A stretch of DNA of 64,000 nt from Sphingomonas psychrotolerans (GCF_002796605.1 NZ_CP024923.1:1488001-1552000), one strand, 5' to 3'; positions 52,489 to 61,048 are shown, counted from the first letter of the stretch. Program-made: numbers and translations. Notes: generated from the letters alone by a model not told the origin.

Positions 52489-54447
52489 ATGAAGATGCCG
52501 TGCCGGAGCGCGCTCGCGCTGCCGATCCTGCTCGCCGCGCCCGCGTCCGCGCAGGAGGCGACGCCTTTGCTCCATCCGATGTTTCAGGATCACGGCGTGC
52601 TACAGCGCGACCGGCCGATCGCGATCTGGGGCGATGCACCGGCCGGCGAGAGCCTGGAAGTCACGTTCGGGGACAAGAAAATACAGGCCCGCGCCGACAA
52701 GGTGGGGCACTGGCAGGTCGAGCTTCCGCCAATGCCGGCCGGCGGCCCCTATGCGCTCAGCGTCGTCACTCGCGGCGGCAACAGCCAGCGTGCCGAAGAC
52801 CTGCTGGTCGGCGACGTCTGGTTATGCTCGGGCCAGTCGAACATGGAATATCCGGTCAGCGGCGTGCTCGGTGCCGCGGGCGAGATCGGCAAGGCGAACG
52901 ATCCCGAGATGCGGCTGATGACGGTCGAGAAAAAGACCAGCCTCATTCCCGAGCGCCACTTCCCCACCCCCGTCCAATGGCAACCGGTAACCCCGAAGAC
53001 GGTCGCCGATTTCTCCGCCGCCTGCTATTTCATGGCGCGCGATCTGCGCGCCTCGCAGAAGGTGCCGATGGGGCTGATCGATGCCTCGTGGGGCGGCACG
53101 GCGATCGACGCCTGGCGCCCCGAATCCGCACTCGTCAAGGATCCCGCGGCAGGTGCCGACCTTGCGTTGCTCCGCACCTATCGAACCGATCCCGCCAAGG
53201 CGAGTGCGCTCTTCGGCGAACGCTGGGCGGCCTGGTATCGCAGCAAATCGGGCGACACCCTCGGCATCGAGCCGTGGCAGCCGAACCCGCCCGGTGATTG
53301 GCGCCCGCTGCCTTCGTTCGACCCCTGGGAGAAGTGGAGCGTTGCCGAGTTGGCGCAGTATAACGGGATGCTCTGGTATCGTAGCGAGGTCACGCTCACC
53401 GCCGAACAGGCGGCGAAGGCCGGAACCCTCGCGCTGGGCCCCGCCGACGACATGGACGCGAGCTTCGTCAACGGCGTGCCGGTGGGCGTCACTTATGCGT
53501 GGGGCGTGCCCCGGCGCTACGCGCTGGCGCCCGGCACGCTCAAGGCGGGCAAAAATGTCATCGCAGTCGGGGTGCTCGACACCTGGGGCGAAGGCGGGCT
53601 GCTCGGCACCGCCGACCAACGCGCGATCAGCTTTGCCGACGGCACCAGCGTGCCGCTCGCCGGCCCCTCAGGCTGGCGCTGGCGTAAAGCACCGGCAGGC
53701 GTCGGCGATCCGCCGCACGCGCCGTGGGAGGCGATCGCCGGTTTCTCCGGCATCTACAATGCGATGATCGCCCCGATCGGCGGCTACGGATTGCGCGGTG
53801 TGGCCTGGTATCAGGGGGAAGCCAATGCCGGATCGCCCGACGGTTATGCGCGCAAGCTCGCCAGCATGATGGCGGCATGGCGCAGCCAATTCGGCCAGAG
53901 CAACCTGCCCTTCCTCGTCGCCCAACTGTCGAGTTGGGGTCCGCGCGTCTCCAAACCGGTCGAAAGCGGCTTCTCGCAGATCCGCGACGAGCAGCGCCGG
54001 GCCGTGGCCGCCGATCCGCATGCCGCGCTCGCCGTGACGATCGATCTCGGCGACGTCGTCGATATCCATCCGGCCAACAAGCAGGACGTCGGCCACCGCC
54101 TCGCGCGCGGCGCCGAGGCGTTGACGTATGGCGGCAAGGCCTCGCCCTCCGGTCCATGGCCGGTCGAGGCGCGGCGTGAGGGCGCAAATATCCGCATCCG
54201 TTTCACCGGCGCGGACAAGGGCCTGATCCCCTACAGCGCCGCCCGGCCGATCGGCTTCGAGCTTTGCGGCGTCGTCCCCGGCAGTTGCCGCTTCGCCACC
54301 GCAAGGCTCGCAGGCACCGACGTGCTGGTCGCCACCGGCGCCGGCCCCACCGATCGCGTGCGCTTCTGCTGGGGGGACAGCCCGATCTGCAATCTCTACG
54401 ACGGCACCGGCCTTCCCGCGACGCCGTTCGAGTTGCCGGTCCGTTAG
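52489..54447 (+). CDS. Sialate O-acetylesterase-family (SGNH) exported esterase
   Basis: This 652-residue enzyme has a signal peptide ([20 protein letters not shown]), an N-terminal beta-sandwich ([20 protein letters not shown]), the nucleophile block [11 protein letters not shown], a jelly-roll insert with [15 protein letters not shown], the block [13 protein letters not shown] and the Asp-His block [13 protein letters not shown]. The family removes acetyl groups from sugars. Sphingomonads rarely use sialic acid; such enzymes in this group often act as acetylxylan esterases. A LacI-type operator sits 12 bp before the start. Confidence 0.87.
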   Translation: MKMPCRSALALPILLAAPASAQEATPLLHPMFQDHGVLQRDRPIAIWGDAPAGESLEVTFGDKKIQARADKVGHWQVELPPMPAGGPYALSVVTRGGNSQRAEDLLVGDVWLCSGQSNMEYPVSGVLGAAGEIGKANDPEMRLMTVEKKTSLIPERHFPTPVQWQPVTPKTVADFSAACYFMARDLRASQKVPMGLIDASWGGTAIDAWRPESALVKDPAAGADLALLRTYRTDPAKASALFGERWAAWYRSKSGDTLGIEPWQPNPPGDWRPLPSFDPWEKWSVAELAQYNGMLWYRSEVTLTAEQAAKAGTLALGPADDMDASFVNGVPVGVTYAWGVPRRYALAPGTLKAGKNVIAVGVLDTWGEGGLLGTADQRAISFADGTSVPLAGPSGWRWRKAPAGVGDPPHAPWEAIAGFSGIYNAMIAPIGGYGLRGVAWYQGEANAGSPDGYARKLASMMAAWRSQFGQSNLPFLVAQLSSWGPRVSKPVESGFSQIRDEQRRAVAADPHAALAVTIDLGDVVDIHPANKQDVGHRLARGAEALTYGGKASPSGPWPVEARREGANIRIRFTGADKGLIPYSAARPIGFELCGVVPGSCRFATARLAGTDVLVATGAGPTDRVRFCWGDSPICNLYDGTGLPATPFELPVR

Positions 54448-54506
54448 CCCTTGCGGAGCGTCGCGCTTCCCGCGAAACGAGGGGCCACACTCGTCCGGAG
54501 CCCCGA

Positions 54507-55058
54507 ATGATCCTTTCCGACCGCTGGATTCGCGAACAGGCCCTTGCCACCAACATGATCGAGCCGTTCGTCGAGGCGCAGCGCCGCGAAGGATGCATCA
54601 GCTACGGTCTGTCCTCTTACGGCTATGACGCGCGCGTCGCCGACGAGTTCAAGATTTTCACCAATATCGACAGTTCGGTCGTCGATCCCAAGAACTTCGA
54701 CTCGAACAGCTTCGTCGATCGCAAGACCGACGTCTGCATCATCCCGCCCAACAGTTTCGCGCTGGCCCGCACAGTCGAATATTTCCGCATCCCACGCGAC
54801 GTTCTCGTGATCTGCCTCGGCAAATCGACCTATGCGCGCTGCGGGATCATCGTCAACGTGACTCCGCTCGAGCCCGAATGGGAAGGCCATGTCACGCTCG
54901 AATTCTCGAACACCACGCCGTTGCCCGCCAAGATCTACGCCAATGAAGGCGCGTGCCAGTTCCTGTTTCTCAAGGGCGATCAGCCCTGCGAGACGAGCTA
55001 TGCCGATCGCGCGGGCAAATATATGGGCCAGCGCGGCGTGACGCTGCCGCGGCTGTGA
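54507..55058 (+). CDS. dcd: dCTP deaminase
   Basis: This 183-residue homotrimeric enzyme deaminates dCTP to dUTP, feeding dTMP synthesis. Features are [11 protein letters not shown] at the N-terminus, [34 protein letters not shown] and [19 protein letters not shown] with the catalytic Glu. The start ATG at 54507 has a weak GGAG site. It is alone; a paired palindromic repeat follows. Confidence 0.94.
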   Translation: MILSDRWIREQALATNMIEPFVEAQRREGCISYGLSSYGYDARVADEFKIFTNIDSSVVDPKNFDSNSFVDRKTDVCIIPPNSFALARTVEYFRIPRDVLVICLGKSTYARCGIIVNVTPLEPEWEGHVTLEFSNTTPLPAKIYANEGACQFLFLKGDQPCETSYADRAGKYMGQRGVTLPRL

Positions 55059-55095
55059 TGCGAGTTCGATTTTAAGGTCCTCGCTCCACCCGATC

Positions 55096-55200
55096 GTCAT
55101 CCCGGCCCAGGGCCGGGATCCACCGGGAGGCACACAATAGCCTGGAGATGAGAGGGCCGCCGATGCGGCACCGTGGACCCCGGCCCAAGGCCGGGGTGAC
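55096..55200. repeat. Paired palindromic repeat, mixed ATCCCGGC/CCCCGGC type
   Basis: Left arm GTCATCCCGGCCCAGGGCC followed by GGGATCCACCGGG, and right arm GTGGACCCCGGCCCAAGGCC followed by GGGGTGAC, are arranged as at 39461 and 43724. The arms mix ATCCCGGC and ACCCCGGC sequences, so the two repeat forms belong to one family. It lies in the gap between dcd and the TPR gene; no other feature is visible in the rest of the gap. Confidence 0.83.
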
Positions 55201-55262
55201 GATGTTTATATGTGCAGGCGCCGAATTCCTTGCCCACAAGACGGCCGGCGCTCCCCGCGAAA

Positions 55263-55616
55263 TCAGCGCGCGCTGAACTGGACCGTGTCGAGCCGGCGCA
55301 GGCCACGCTGCGCAAGTGCGTGCGAGCCGGCGGTTTGTTCGGCGCTGATATCCATCAACACGTCATTCTGGCCGAGCACCTTGGTGTAGAGGCTGCGCGC
55401 CTCGCTGGTGCGGCCAGTCTTCGCATAGACCGCGGCAAGGTTGAGCAGCAGCTCGGGGCGGCCGGGATGGACGCGCAGTTCGGCCATGAGCTTCGATTCG
55501 GCCTGGGCAAAGTCGCCCTGCGCGATCTGTGTGCTGGCGACGGCGCTGTCCTGCGCCTGCGCTGGAACTGCCGCGACGAACGACGCGGCGGCGACGAGAA
55601 CGAACCCGATACGCAT
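55263..55616 (-). CDS. Exported TPR-repeat protein
   Basis: This 117-residue protein has a signal peptide (MRIGFVLVAAASFVAAVPAQAQ) and about two tetratricopeptide repeats (IAQGDFAQAESKLMAELRVH and LNLAAVYAKTGRTSEARSLY). It probably binds a partner in the periplasm. Start is the ATG at 55616 preceded by GGAGGG. Upstream are four 11-bp-spaced GTCA sites, so it is probably controlled by a PhoB/OmpR-type response regulator. The role is unknown. Confidence 0.8.
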   Translation of the reverse strand: MRIGFVLVAAASFVAAVPAQAQDSAVASTQIAQGDFAQAESKLMAELRVHPGRPELLLNLAAVYAKTGRTSEARSLYTKVLGQNDVLMDISAEQTAGSHALAQRGLRRLDTVQFSAR

Positions 55617-55643
55617 GGCACCCTCCTGAATCATTGCATCACG

Positions 55644-55682
55644 GTGACTCTTCCGTGACATCTTAATGACTCTTGTGTGACA
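55644..55682 (-). promoter_or_regulatory. Four tandem 11-bp-spaced GTCA sites (Pho-box-like)
   Basis: Reading toward the TPR gene, TGTCAC, AGTCAT, TGTCAC and AGTCAC follow each other at exactly 11-bp intervals. This is the layout of two adjacent Pho boxes or other OmpR/PhoB-family sites. The last copy ends 28 bp from the start codon. The + strand shows the same repeats as GTGAC/ATGAC. Confidence 0.65.
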
Positions 55683-55714
55683 CTTTCGTTGCATCGGAGC
55701 AAGCGAATTTGACG

Positions 55715-55748
55715 CAAAAAAGAAAGGCGGCCCCGCCGGGACCGCCTT
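55715..55748 (-). terminator. Intrinsic terminator of the ton operon
   Basis: On the minus strand AAGGCGG pairs with CCGCCTT around a TCCCGGCGGGG loop, followed by a run TCTTTTTT. It lies 39 bp past the last exbD stop and separates it from the TPR gene. Confidence 0.85.
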
Positions 55749-55786
55749 GCCTGATTTACTGCGGCCGCGCTTGCGCGCCGCCGGGG

Positions 55787-56212
55787 TCAGAAGTCGTTGC
55801 GATATTGCTCGTTGCCGACGAAGCCGAGCTTGGTCACGTTTGCCCGCTTCACGATCGCGAGCACCCGGTCGACTACCTCGTAGCGGGCATTGGGATCGGG
55901 CTGGAAGTGCAGTTCGGGCTCCGGATCCTGCTGAAGCGACGCGTCGAGATACTGACGCAGCGTCAGGTCGTCGATCTGCACGCTGTTCCAGAACAAAGTG
56001 CCGTTCGCGTCGATATACAGCTTGTTCTTCTGCGGCTCCACGACGGGAGCCGGATTGTTGCTGTTCTGCGGCAGATCCACCTTCACCGCATGGGTCTGGA
56101 TGGGAATGGTGATGATGAACATGATGAGGAGCACGAGCATGACGTCGATCAACGGCGTCGTGTTCATTTCCATCATCGGCTCGCCATCGTCACGGCCAGC
56201 GCTCATTGCCAT
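55787..56212 (-). CDS. exbD: ExbD biopolymer transport protein (second copy)
   Basis: This 141-residue inner-membrane subunit of the Ton motor has a short cytoplasmic N-terminus, one membrane helix with the essential Asp (NTTPLIDVMLVLLIMFIITI) and a periplasmic domain (KVDLPQNSNNPAPVVEPQK, then a fold ending in YRNDF). It uses the proton gradient with ExbB to energise TonB. Last gene of the operon, 25 bp after the first exbD. Start by ATG at 56212 with AAGGAG upstream; an inner ATG at 56206 is possible. Confidence 0.92.
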   Translation of the reverse strand: MAMSAGRDDGEPMMEMNTTPLIDVMLVLLIMFIITIPIQTHAVKVDLPQNSNNPAPVVEPQKNKLYIDANGTLFWNSVQIDDLTLRQYLDASLQQDPEPELHFQPDPNARYEVVDRVLAIVKRANVTKLGFVGNEQYRNDF

Positions 56213-56237
56213 TTCGAAAACTCCTTAAACGGGCGCG

Positions 56238-56717
56238 TCACATGCGCGTGACGGCAGAACCGGCTTCGGGCTCGGAGATGAAGCCGACCTTCACGAAACC
56301 TGCCATCTGCATGGTGTAGATGGTGCCGCCGATGCAGCGGTACGGGGTACTCACGTCGCCGCGGATATGCACTTCGGGAAGCTCGAGGCCGGCAGCGTTG
56401 GGGCCGCCCTGGCGATCGATTTCCGTCCTCAGCTTCTCCACGCCCTTGTCGAGCAGTTCCTTGCTCGTGACCGGGGTCATGCCCCAATACACCTGGCACT
56501 GGCCGCCGGCACCCGTGATCGAAAGCGCCACATTCTCGGGCTTGGTAGTGGTCGGTTCGAACTGAACCTTGGGCAGCGACAGATCGATATTCTGGATCAC
56601 CACGGGAATGGCGATCAGGAAGATGATCAGGAGCACCAGCATCACGTCCACGAGGGGCGTGGTGTTGATGTCCGACATCGGTGCGTCGTCGCCGCTGTCG
56701 CCTACGCTCATCGCCAT
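56238..56717 (-). CDS. exbD: ExbD biopolymer transport protein (first copy)
   Basis: This 159-residue ExbD has the conserved NTTPLVDVMLVLLIIFLIAI helix with the essential Asp and a longer periplasmic domain than its neighbour, including TGAGGQCQVYWGMTPVTS and HIRGDVSTPYRCIGG, each with a cysteine. The cysteines could form a disulfide. Two unlike ExbD proteins in one operon suggest a mixed ExbD dimer or different TonB partners. Confidence 0.92.
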   Translation of the reverse strand: MAMSVGDSGDDAPMSDINTTPLVDVMLVLLIIFLIAIPVVIQNIDLSLPKVQFEPTTTKPENVALSITGAGGQCQVYWGMTPVTSKELLDKGVEKLRTEIDRQGGPNAAGLELPEVHIRGDVSTPYRCIGGTIYTMQMAGFVKVGFISEPEAGSAVTRM

Positions 56718-56765
56718 TGGGCGTTATCCTATCCTTATTTGCCCCCGGGGGAACTTGCCACGGGG

Positions 56766-56795
56766 GGAGGCCGCACGCCAGAGCATGCGGCCTCC
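56766..56795. other. Intercistronic hairpin between exbB and exbD
   Basis: GGAGGCCGCA and TGCGGCCTCC form a 10-bp GC-rich stem with a CGCCAGAGCA loop in the 89-bp gap between exbB and exbD. There is no U tract in the direction of transcription, so it may be an mRNA-processing or stability element. Confidence 0.65.
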
Positions 56796-56806
56796 GATCC
56801 TACTGG

Positions 56807-57592
56807 TTACGCGCGAGTCTGCACGCCACCCGCCTGACCGGCGGTGGTAGTGGTGCCGACCGGCTTGACAGCGGCCTTTGCCGACGCCGCCACCTTCGGA
56901 CGCACGCGGCCGTCCGAAGCGAGATAGCCGAGCACGTCGTTCGAGAACGCGTTGAGGTTCTCGGCGATCGCCTTGTTGCGGCGCTGCAGGAAGTTGTACG
57001 CCAGCACGGCCGGAACCGCGACGACGAGACCCAGAGCGGTCATGATGAGTGCTTCACCGACCGGGCCAGCGACGGCGTCGATCGACGCCTGACCTTGCGA
57101 ACCGATCTTGATCAGCGCGCGATAGATGCCGACCACGGTGCCGAACAGACCGATGAACGGCGCGGTGGCGCCGGTCGTCGCGAGGAACGCGAGCCCGCCG
57201 TTGAGCTGCGAGTTGATCGACGCTTCCGAACGCGCGAGCGAACCATGCAGCCAGTCATGCGCCTCGATCGGATCGGTGAGTTCCTTATACTGCTCCTGCG
57301 CCTGGACGCCGTCATCGACGATCTGGCGATAGGCCGAATTCTTCTCGAGCTTCGCAGCGCCTTCCTTGAGGCTGTTCGAAGACCAGAAGCCGGTGCGGAC
57401 GCGCTTGAACTGATTGATGATCTTCTGCTGCTCGAACAGCTTGGTGAACAGGATGTAGAGCGAGACGAAGAGCATCAGCACCAGAATTCCGAACACGGAC
57501 TGCGCGATGATTCCGCCCTCGCGGAGAGCGGCTTCGAGGCCGTACGGATTGTCGCCCTTGGGCGCCGCAGCGGCGAGAATGGTCATGAACAT
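56807..57592 (-). CDS. exbB: ExbB proton-channel subunit (MotA/TolQ/ExbB family)
   Basis: This 261-residue subunit has three membrane helices: SVFGILVLMLFVSLYILFT, then LAFLATTGATAPFIGLFGTVVGIY with the conserved Thr/Gly pattern, and ALIMTALGLVVAVPAVLAY. These are the canonical ExbB signatures. It forms the pentameric proton channel around an ExbD dimer. Start by ATG at 57592; a weak alternate start six bases downstream is also possible. It lies between tonB and exbD with hairpins on both sides. Confidence 0.93.
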   Translation of the reverse strand: MFMTILAAAAPKGDNPYGLEAALREGGIIAQSVFGILVLMLFVSLYILFTKLFEQQKIINQFKRVRTGFWSSNSLKEGAAKLEKNSAYRQIVDDGVQAQEQYKELTDPIEAHDWLHGSLARSEASINSQLNGGLAFLATTGATAPFIGLFGTVVGIYRALIKIGSQGQASIDAVAGPVGEALIMTALGLVVAVPAVLAYNFLQRRNKAIAENLNAFSNDVLGYLASDGRVRPKVAASAKAAVKPVGTTTTAGQAGGVQTRA

Positions 57593-57634
57593 TGTCGGTT
57601 CTTTCCTCTAAATAGATAGCGCTGGTTCCACACT

Positions 57635-57661
57635 CCGGCGCGCCGGGGGGCGGCGCGCCGG
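57635..57661. other. Intercistronic hairpin between tonB and exbB
   Basis: CCGGCGCGCC and GGCGCGCCGG make a perfect 10-bp stem with a 7-base loop, 8 bp after the tonB stop and 42 bp before the exbB start. No uridine run follows on the minus strand. Together with the hairpin at 56766 it separates tonB from the motor genes. Confidence 0.65.
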
Positions 57662-57669
57662 CCACTCAA

Positions 57670-58347
57670 TCAGTTCTTCGGCAGTTCCCAGCGGAAGCGG
57701 CTGGAGAAAGGCGCAGGGATCTTGTTCCCTCCTGCATCCTCGGCCGGAGTGAAGCGCGCACGGCGCCGCAGCAGCGAACAGGCAGTACTGTCGAGAACCG
57801 ATGAACCGCTCGACGACGTCACCTGGCAATCGGTGACCTTGCCGCTCGCATCGACCGAGAGACGGAAACCAGTGGTTCCCTGCTGCTCGGCGCGAATCGC
57901 GGCTGCCGGATAGTCGTCATTGGTCACCCAGCTGCCCGGAGGCGTGCGGGGCTTGAGCGGCTTTGCGATACGCGGCGGCGCCGGCGGCTGCGGCGGAGCC
58001 ACAGGCGCAGGTGGAGCCGGCGGCGTGATCGGCGGTTGGGGTGGGATGGTCGTGGTGGTCTGCATCGGCGGCGACGGCACCTGGACCTGCACCTGAGCCG
58101 GCGGCGTCACGATCTGTGTCGGCGGCGGCGGTACAGGGCTGTCTGGCGGCGGCGGCGGCGGCGGAACCTCCTCGGGCGGGGGCGGCGGCTCTTCGACCTC
58201 GAAGGTCTTCAGCTCTTCCGCTTTCTTTTTGATATATTGGTATGCCAAGCCCGTGACGAAGGCATAACCCAAGCCAGCCACGATAATTGCGACGATTACG
58301 ATCGCAACGAACCGGCTGCCACTTACATTCCGGTCAGCGTAAGCCAT
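57670..58347 (-). CDS. tonB: TonB energy-transducing protein
   Basis: This 225-residue protein has a membrane anchor near residues 13-33 (FVAIVIVAIIVAGLGYAFVTG). A very proline-rich linker spans the periplasm (EPPPPPEEVPPPPPPPDSP and further), and a C-terminal TonB domain contains YPAAAIRAEQQGTTGFRLSV, a Cys pair and ARFTPAEDAGGNKI. First gene of the tonB-exbB-exbD-exbD operon. It energises TonB-dependent receptors such as the one at 46255. Confidence 0.93.
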   Translation of the reverse strand: MAYADRNVSGSRFVAIVIVAIIVAGLGYAFVTGLAYQYIKKKAEELKTFEVEEPPPPPEEVPPPPPPPDSPVPPPPTQIVTPPAQVQVQVPSPPMQTTTTIPPQPPITPPAPPAPVAPPQPPAPPRIAKPLKPRTPPGSWVTNDDYPAAAIRAEQQGTTGFRLSVDASGKVTDCQVTSSSGSSVLDSTACSLLRRRARFTPAEDAGGNKIPAPFSSRFRWELPKN

Positions 58348-58570
58348 TCGGCAACGTCACTCCTCTAATCCTGTGCGACCCTGGGCGCCAGAATGCTCCG
58401 CGCACAAGCCCGTCCGCCGTTCGCTTGGTTGCGTCGGTGCGGCAGAGCGCCGAGTCTCTATCGTGGGCTCTCTGGCTACGCAAACGCTTTGTCGGACAAA
58501 CTGTGCCTACCGGCGCCTGATGACGGAATTATTTCTGTATAAGAAGCGAGCAATCCGGTAACGCAACCGC

Positions 58571-59407
58571 ATGATCCGCGTACCCATGATAGCGTTTTGT
58601 TGCGCAGTATCGTTAACGACACCTGCGCAGTCCGCCCCGCAAACCACGCAAAACCAAGCTTCTCAGGCAGCTGTATTACCAAGCTATGCCACTATGGCAG
58701 GACAAGTTCTTGGTGCGCCGCTGATCCTCGATGCGCGCATTCGCAGCGCCGTCAGGATAAAAGGTGCCGAAGCCGCGAATGTCGCCGCCGGCCGCGCCCG
58801 ATTCTATGTCGAGGCCGATGTTACCGCCCTGATTCGTGGCTCGAACGCGGTTTCGACGAGAATCGGCTACGTCGCCGATCTGCCGTTGAACGAGCGCGGT
58901 CGCGAGCCCAAACTCAAGAAGCAGCGCGTGCTGCTCTTCGCGCGTCCGGTTGCCGGGCGATCCGATCAGATCCAGCTGGCCGGCCTCGACGGCCAACGCA
59001 CCTGGGCTCCTGAACTCGATGCGCTCGTCCGCGGACTCGTGCGCGAGACGATCGCCGCGGACGCACCCCCGGCGATAACCGGCGTGGTCAATGCGTTTCA
59101 TGTGCCGGGATCGCTGCCCGGCGAAGGTGAGACTCAGGTTTTCCTCCAGACCGCGAACGGCGCGCCGGTTTCGCTCCAGATCCTGCGGCGGCCGGGCGAA
59201 CAGCCGCGCTGGGCTGTCTCATTGGGGGACATTGTCGACGAATCGGCAGGTCCGCCCCGGGCGAACACGCTGCTCTGGTATCGCCTCGCCTGCGGTCTTC
59301 CGCGGACGCTGCCGCCGGAGAGCCTCGAATCGGCCGACCCCGCCACCGCCGCTACGGCGCGCGAAGATTATACGCTGGTGCTTCGCGCGCTCGGTCCCTG
59401 CGCCTAG
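58571..59407 (+). CDS. Hypothetical exported protein
   Basis: I do not recognise this 278-residue protein. It has a signal peptide (MIRVPMIAFCCAVSLTTPAQSAP), a beta-rich region (LGAPLILDARIRSAVRIKGA and AGRARFYVEADVTALIRGSN) and a conserved-looking C-terminal part with two cysteines. Its stop shares the four bases CTAG with the stop of the convergent folB gene. It is divergent from tonB across a 223-bp gap in which I see no other gene. It may be a conserved sphingomonad envelope protein. Confidence 0.72.
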   Translation: MIRVPMIAFCCAVSLTTPAQSAPQTTQNQASQAAVLPSYATMAGQVLGAPLILDARIRSAVRIKGAEAANVAAGRARFYVEADVTALIRGSNAVSTRIGYVADLPLNERGREPKLKKQRVLLFARPVAGRSDQIQLAGLDGQRTWAPELDALVRGLVRETIAADAPPAITGVVNAFHVPGSLPGEGETQVFLQTANGAPVSLQILRRPGEQPRWAVSLGDIVDESAGPPRANTLLWYRLACGLPRTLPPESLESADPATAATAREDYTLVLRALGPCA

Positions 59408-59775
59408 CGCCGGTGGCGCACCATCGTGATGCCGATCGATTCGCTATTTTCGGCGATCGCCAGCTTGACGATTCGCACCTCGACGCGGCGGACGCGCTTG
59501 TCCGACACGAACACCGTCTCGCAGACATGCTCGGCCACCGCTTCGATCAACGTGAAGTGCACGTCCCTGGGCAATCCGGTGGTGGCCGCGTGCTTGAGGT
59601 CGATATAGCTTTTTGACGCGCTCAGCGGCGTATCCGGCGCAAAGCGCTCGGGCATGTCGATGTCGGCAGTCACCGAGATTCGCAACGGCTGCGGCAGATG
59701 GGTCTCTTCGGAATAGATCCCGGTCAGCACCTCGACTTCGAGGTCGTGCACCTGGAGCTGGAGCAAGTCGCGCAA
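59404..59775 (-). CDS. folB: Dihydroneopterin aldolase
   Basis: This 123-residue enzyme of folate biosynthesis cleaves dihydroneopterin to hydroxymethyldihydropterin. The family pattern is visible: LQVHDLEVEVLTGIYSEE, the catalytic TLIEAVAEHVCETVF and the C-terminal VEVRIVKLAIAENSESIG. The start is TTG at 59775; no ATG lies at the right place. It stands alone and is convergent with the preceding gene. Confidence 0.86.
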   Translation of the reverse strand: MRDLLQLQVHDLEVEVLTGIYSEETHLPQPLRISVTADIDMPERFAPDTPLSASKSYIDLKHAATTGLPRDVHFTLIEAVAEHVCETVFVSDKRVRRVEVRIVKLAIAENSESIGITMVRHRR

Positions 59776-59928
59776 TTAATCGCCTTTCGTGGGTTCCGGC
59801 CCCCTTAGCAGAAGCCGCAAGGCTGGGAAGTGCGCGGCCCTGCCCCCATTAATCCTTGCGTCACGGCGCATCGGCGCTAAAGCGCGCGCCCCGGCACCGC
59901 GCCGGACGTTTGCGAGGATATCGAACAG

Positions 59929-60450
59929 GTGATCGCGTTGGTGCCGCTGGCTGCTGTCGACCCCGAGGCCGTGGAGGCGCTGCTCGATCGCGCCTTCGGC
60001 CCCGAGCGACGCACGCGCACCGCCTATCGCATTCGCGGCGGCACCCTGCCGGTCCCCGAGCTGAGCTTCGCCGCGCTCGATTCCGCCGAAAAGCTGCTGG
60101 GCACGATCCAGTGCTGGCCGGTCGCGCTCGCTTGCGACGGCGGCGACGCCGCGCCGCTGGTGATGGTCGGCCCGGTCGCCGTCGAGCCCGAACGTCAGCA
60201 AGGCGGCATCGGCCGTGCGCTGATGGAGCGCATGCTCGATGCGGTCCCCGACTGCACCGCGCCGGGCTGCGGCGCGCTCATGCTGATCGGCGATCCCGAA
60301 TATTATGGCCGTTTCTTCGGCTTCACCGCCGAACGCACCAGCGGGTGGCGGCTGCCCGGCCCGTTCGAGCCGCGCCGTCTGCTCGCACGTGGCGATTCGG
60401 TGCCCGATTGCGCGGGGGTGCTCGGCCCGCGCGTGCGGCAGGCAGCTTGA
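59929..60450 (+). CDS. GNAT-family N-acetyltransferase (YhbS-like)
   Basis: This 173-residue acetyltransferase carries the YhbS-type core: VMVGPVAVEPERQQGGIGRALMER, followed by ALMLIGDPEYYGRFFGF. The start is GTG at 59929 after GAGG. The likely substrate is unknown. It precedes a DUF1285 gene by 31 bp in a compact group with the CoA pyrophosphatase and CCA-adding enzyme. Confidence 0.85.
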   Translation: MIALVPLAAVDPEAVEALLDRAFGPERRTRTAYRIRGGTLPVPELSFAALDSAEKLLGTIQCWPVALACDGGDAAPLVMVGPVAVEPERQQGGIGRALMERMLDAVPDCTAPGCGALMLIGDPEYYGRFFGFTAERTSGWRLPGPFEPRRLLARGDSVPDCAGVLGPRVRQAA

Positions 60451-60481
60451 GGGCGCGCGCGCCCTCGCCTAACGAGTCCTG

Positions 60482-61048
60482 ATGCCCGCGCCGCCGCCCC
60501 CTGATCTCGCCAGCCTGTCGCTCGCCGAGATCGCGCGCCTCGCCGAAGAGGACCGGCTGCCGCCTGTCGAAAGCTGGAACCCCGCGCATTGCGGCGACAG
60601 CGAGATGCGAATCGCCCGCGACGGCATTTGGTATCATCAGGGCTCGCCGATCGGCCGCGCGCCGATGGTCCGCCTGTTCTCGACGATCCTGCGCCGCGAA
60701 CCCGACGGGCGATTCGTCCTCGTCACTCCGGTCGAGAAGCTCGACATCGAAGTCGAGGACGCCCCGTTCACAGCCGTGGAGATGAAGGCCGAGGGCGAAG
60801 GCGAGGCGATGAAGCTCGCCTTCCGCCTCAACACCGGCGATCTGCTCACCGCCGGCCCGGGACACGCGCTGCGCTTCGAGGAGCGCGAGGATGGCCCCCG
60901 CCCCTATCTTCATGTCCGCCGCGGGCTCGAGGCGCTGATCGCCCGGCCGGTCTATTACGAGCTTGCCGAGATCGCGCTCACAAATGGCAGCGCGCCGCCC
61001 GGGGTGTGGAGCAACGGCGCCTTCTTCGCGCTGGAGCCGCAGGCATGA
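60482..61048 (+). CDS. DUF1285 family protein
   Basis: This 188-residue soluble protein has PPVESWNPAHCGDSEMRIAR and GIWYHQGSPIGRAPMVRLFS, then TPVEKLDIEVEDAPF, the typical DUF1285 order. Proteins of this family are of unknown function. The stop overlaps the CoA pyrophosphatase start by 4 bp (ATGA), so they are coexpressed. Confidence 0.9.
   Translation: MPAPPPPDLASLSLAEIARLAEEDRLPPVESWNPAHCGDSEMRIARDGIWYHQGSPIGRAPMVRLFSTILRREPDGRFVLVTPVEKLDIEVEDAPFTAVEMKAEGEGEAMKLAFRLNTGDLLTAGPGHALRFEEREDGPRPYLHVRRGLEALIARPVYYELAEIALTNGSAPPGVWSNGAFFALEPQA

Noticed and set aside
52489..54447. Sialic acid catabolism gene
   Set aside because: The family name suggests sialate, but no nan genes are present and the operator resembles a pentose-type LacI site.
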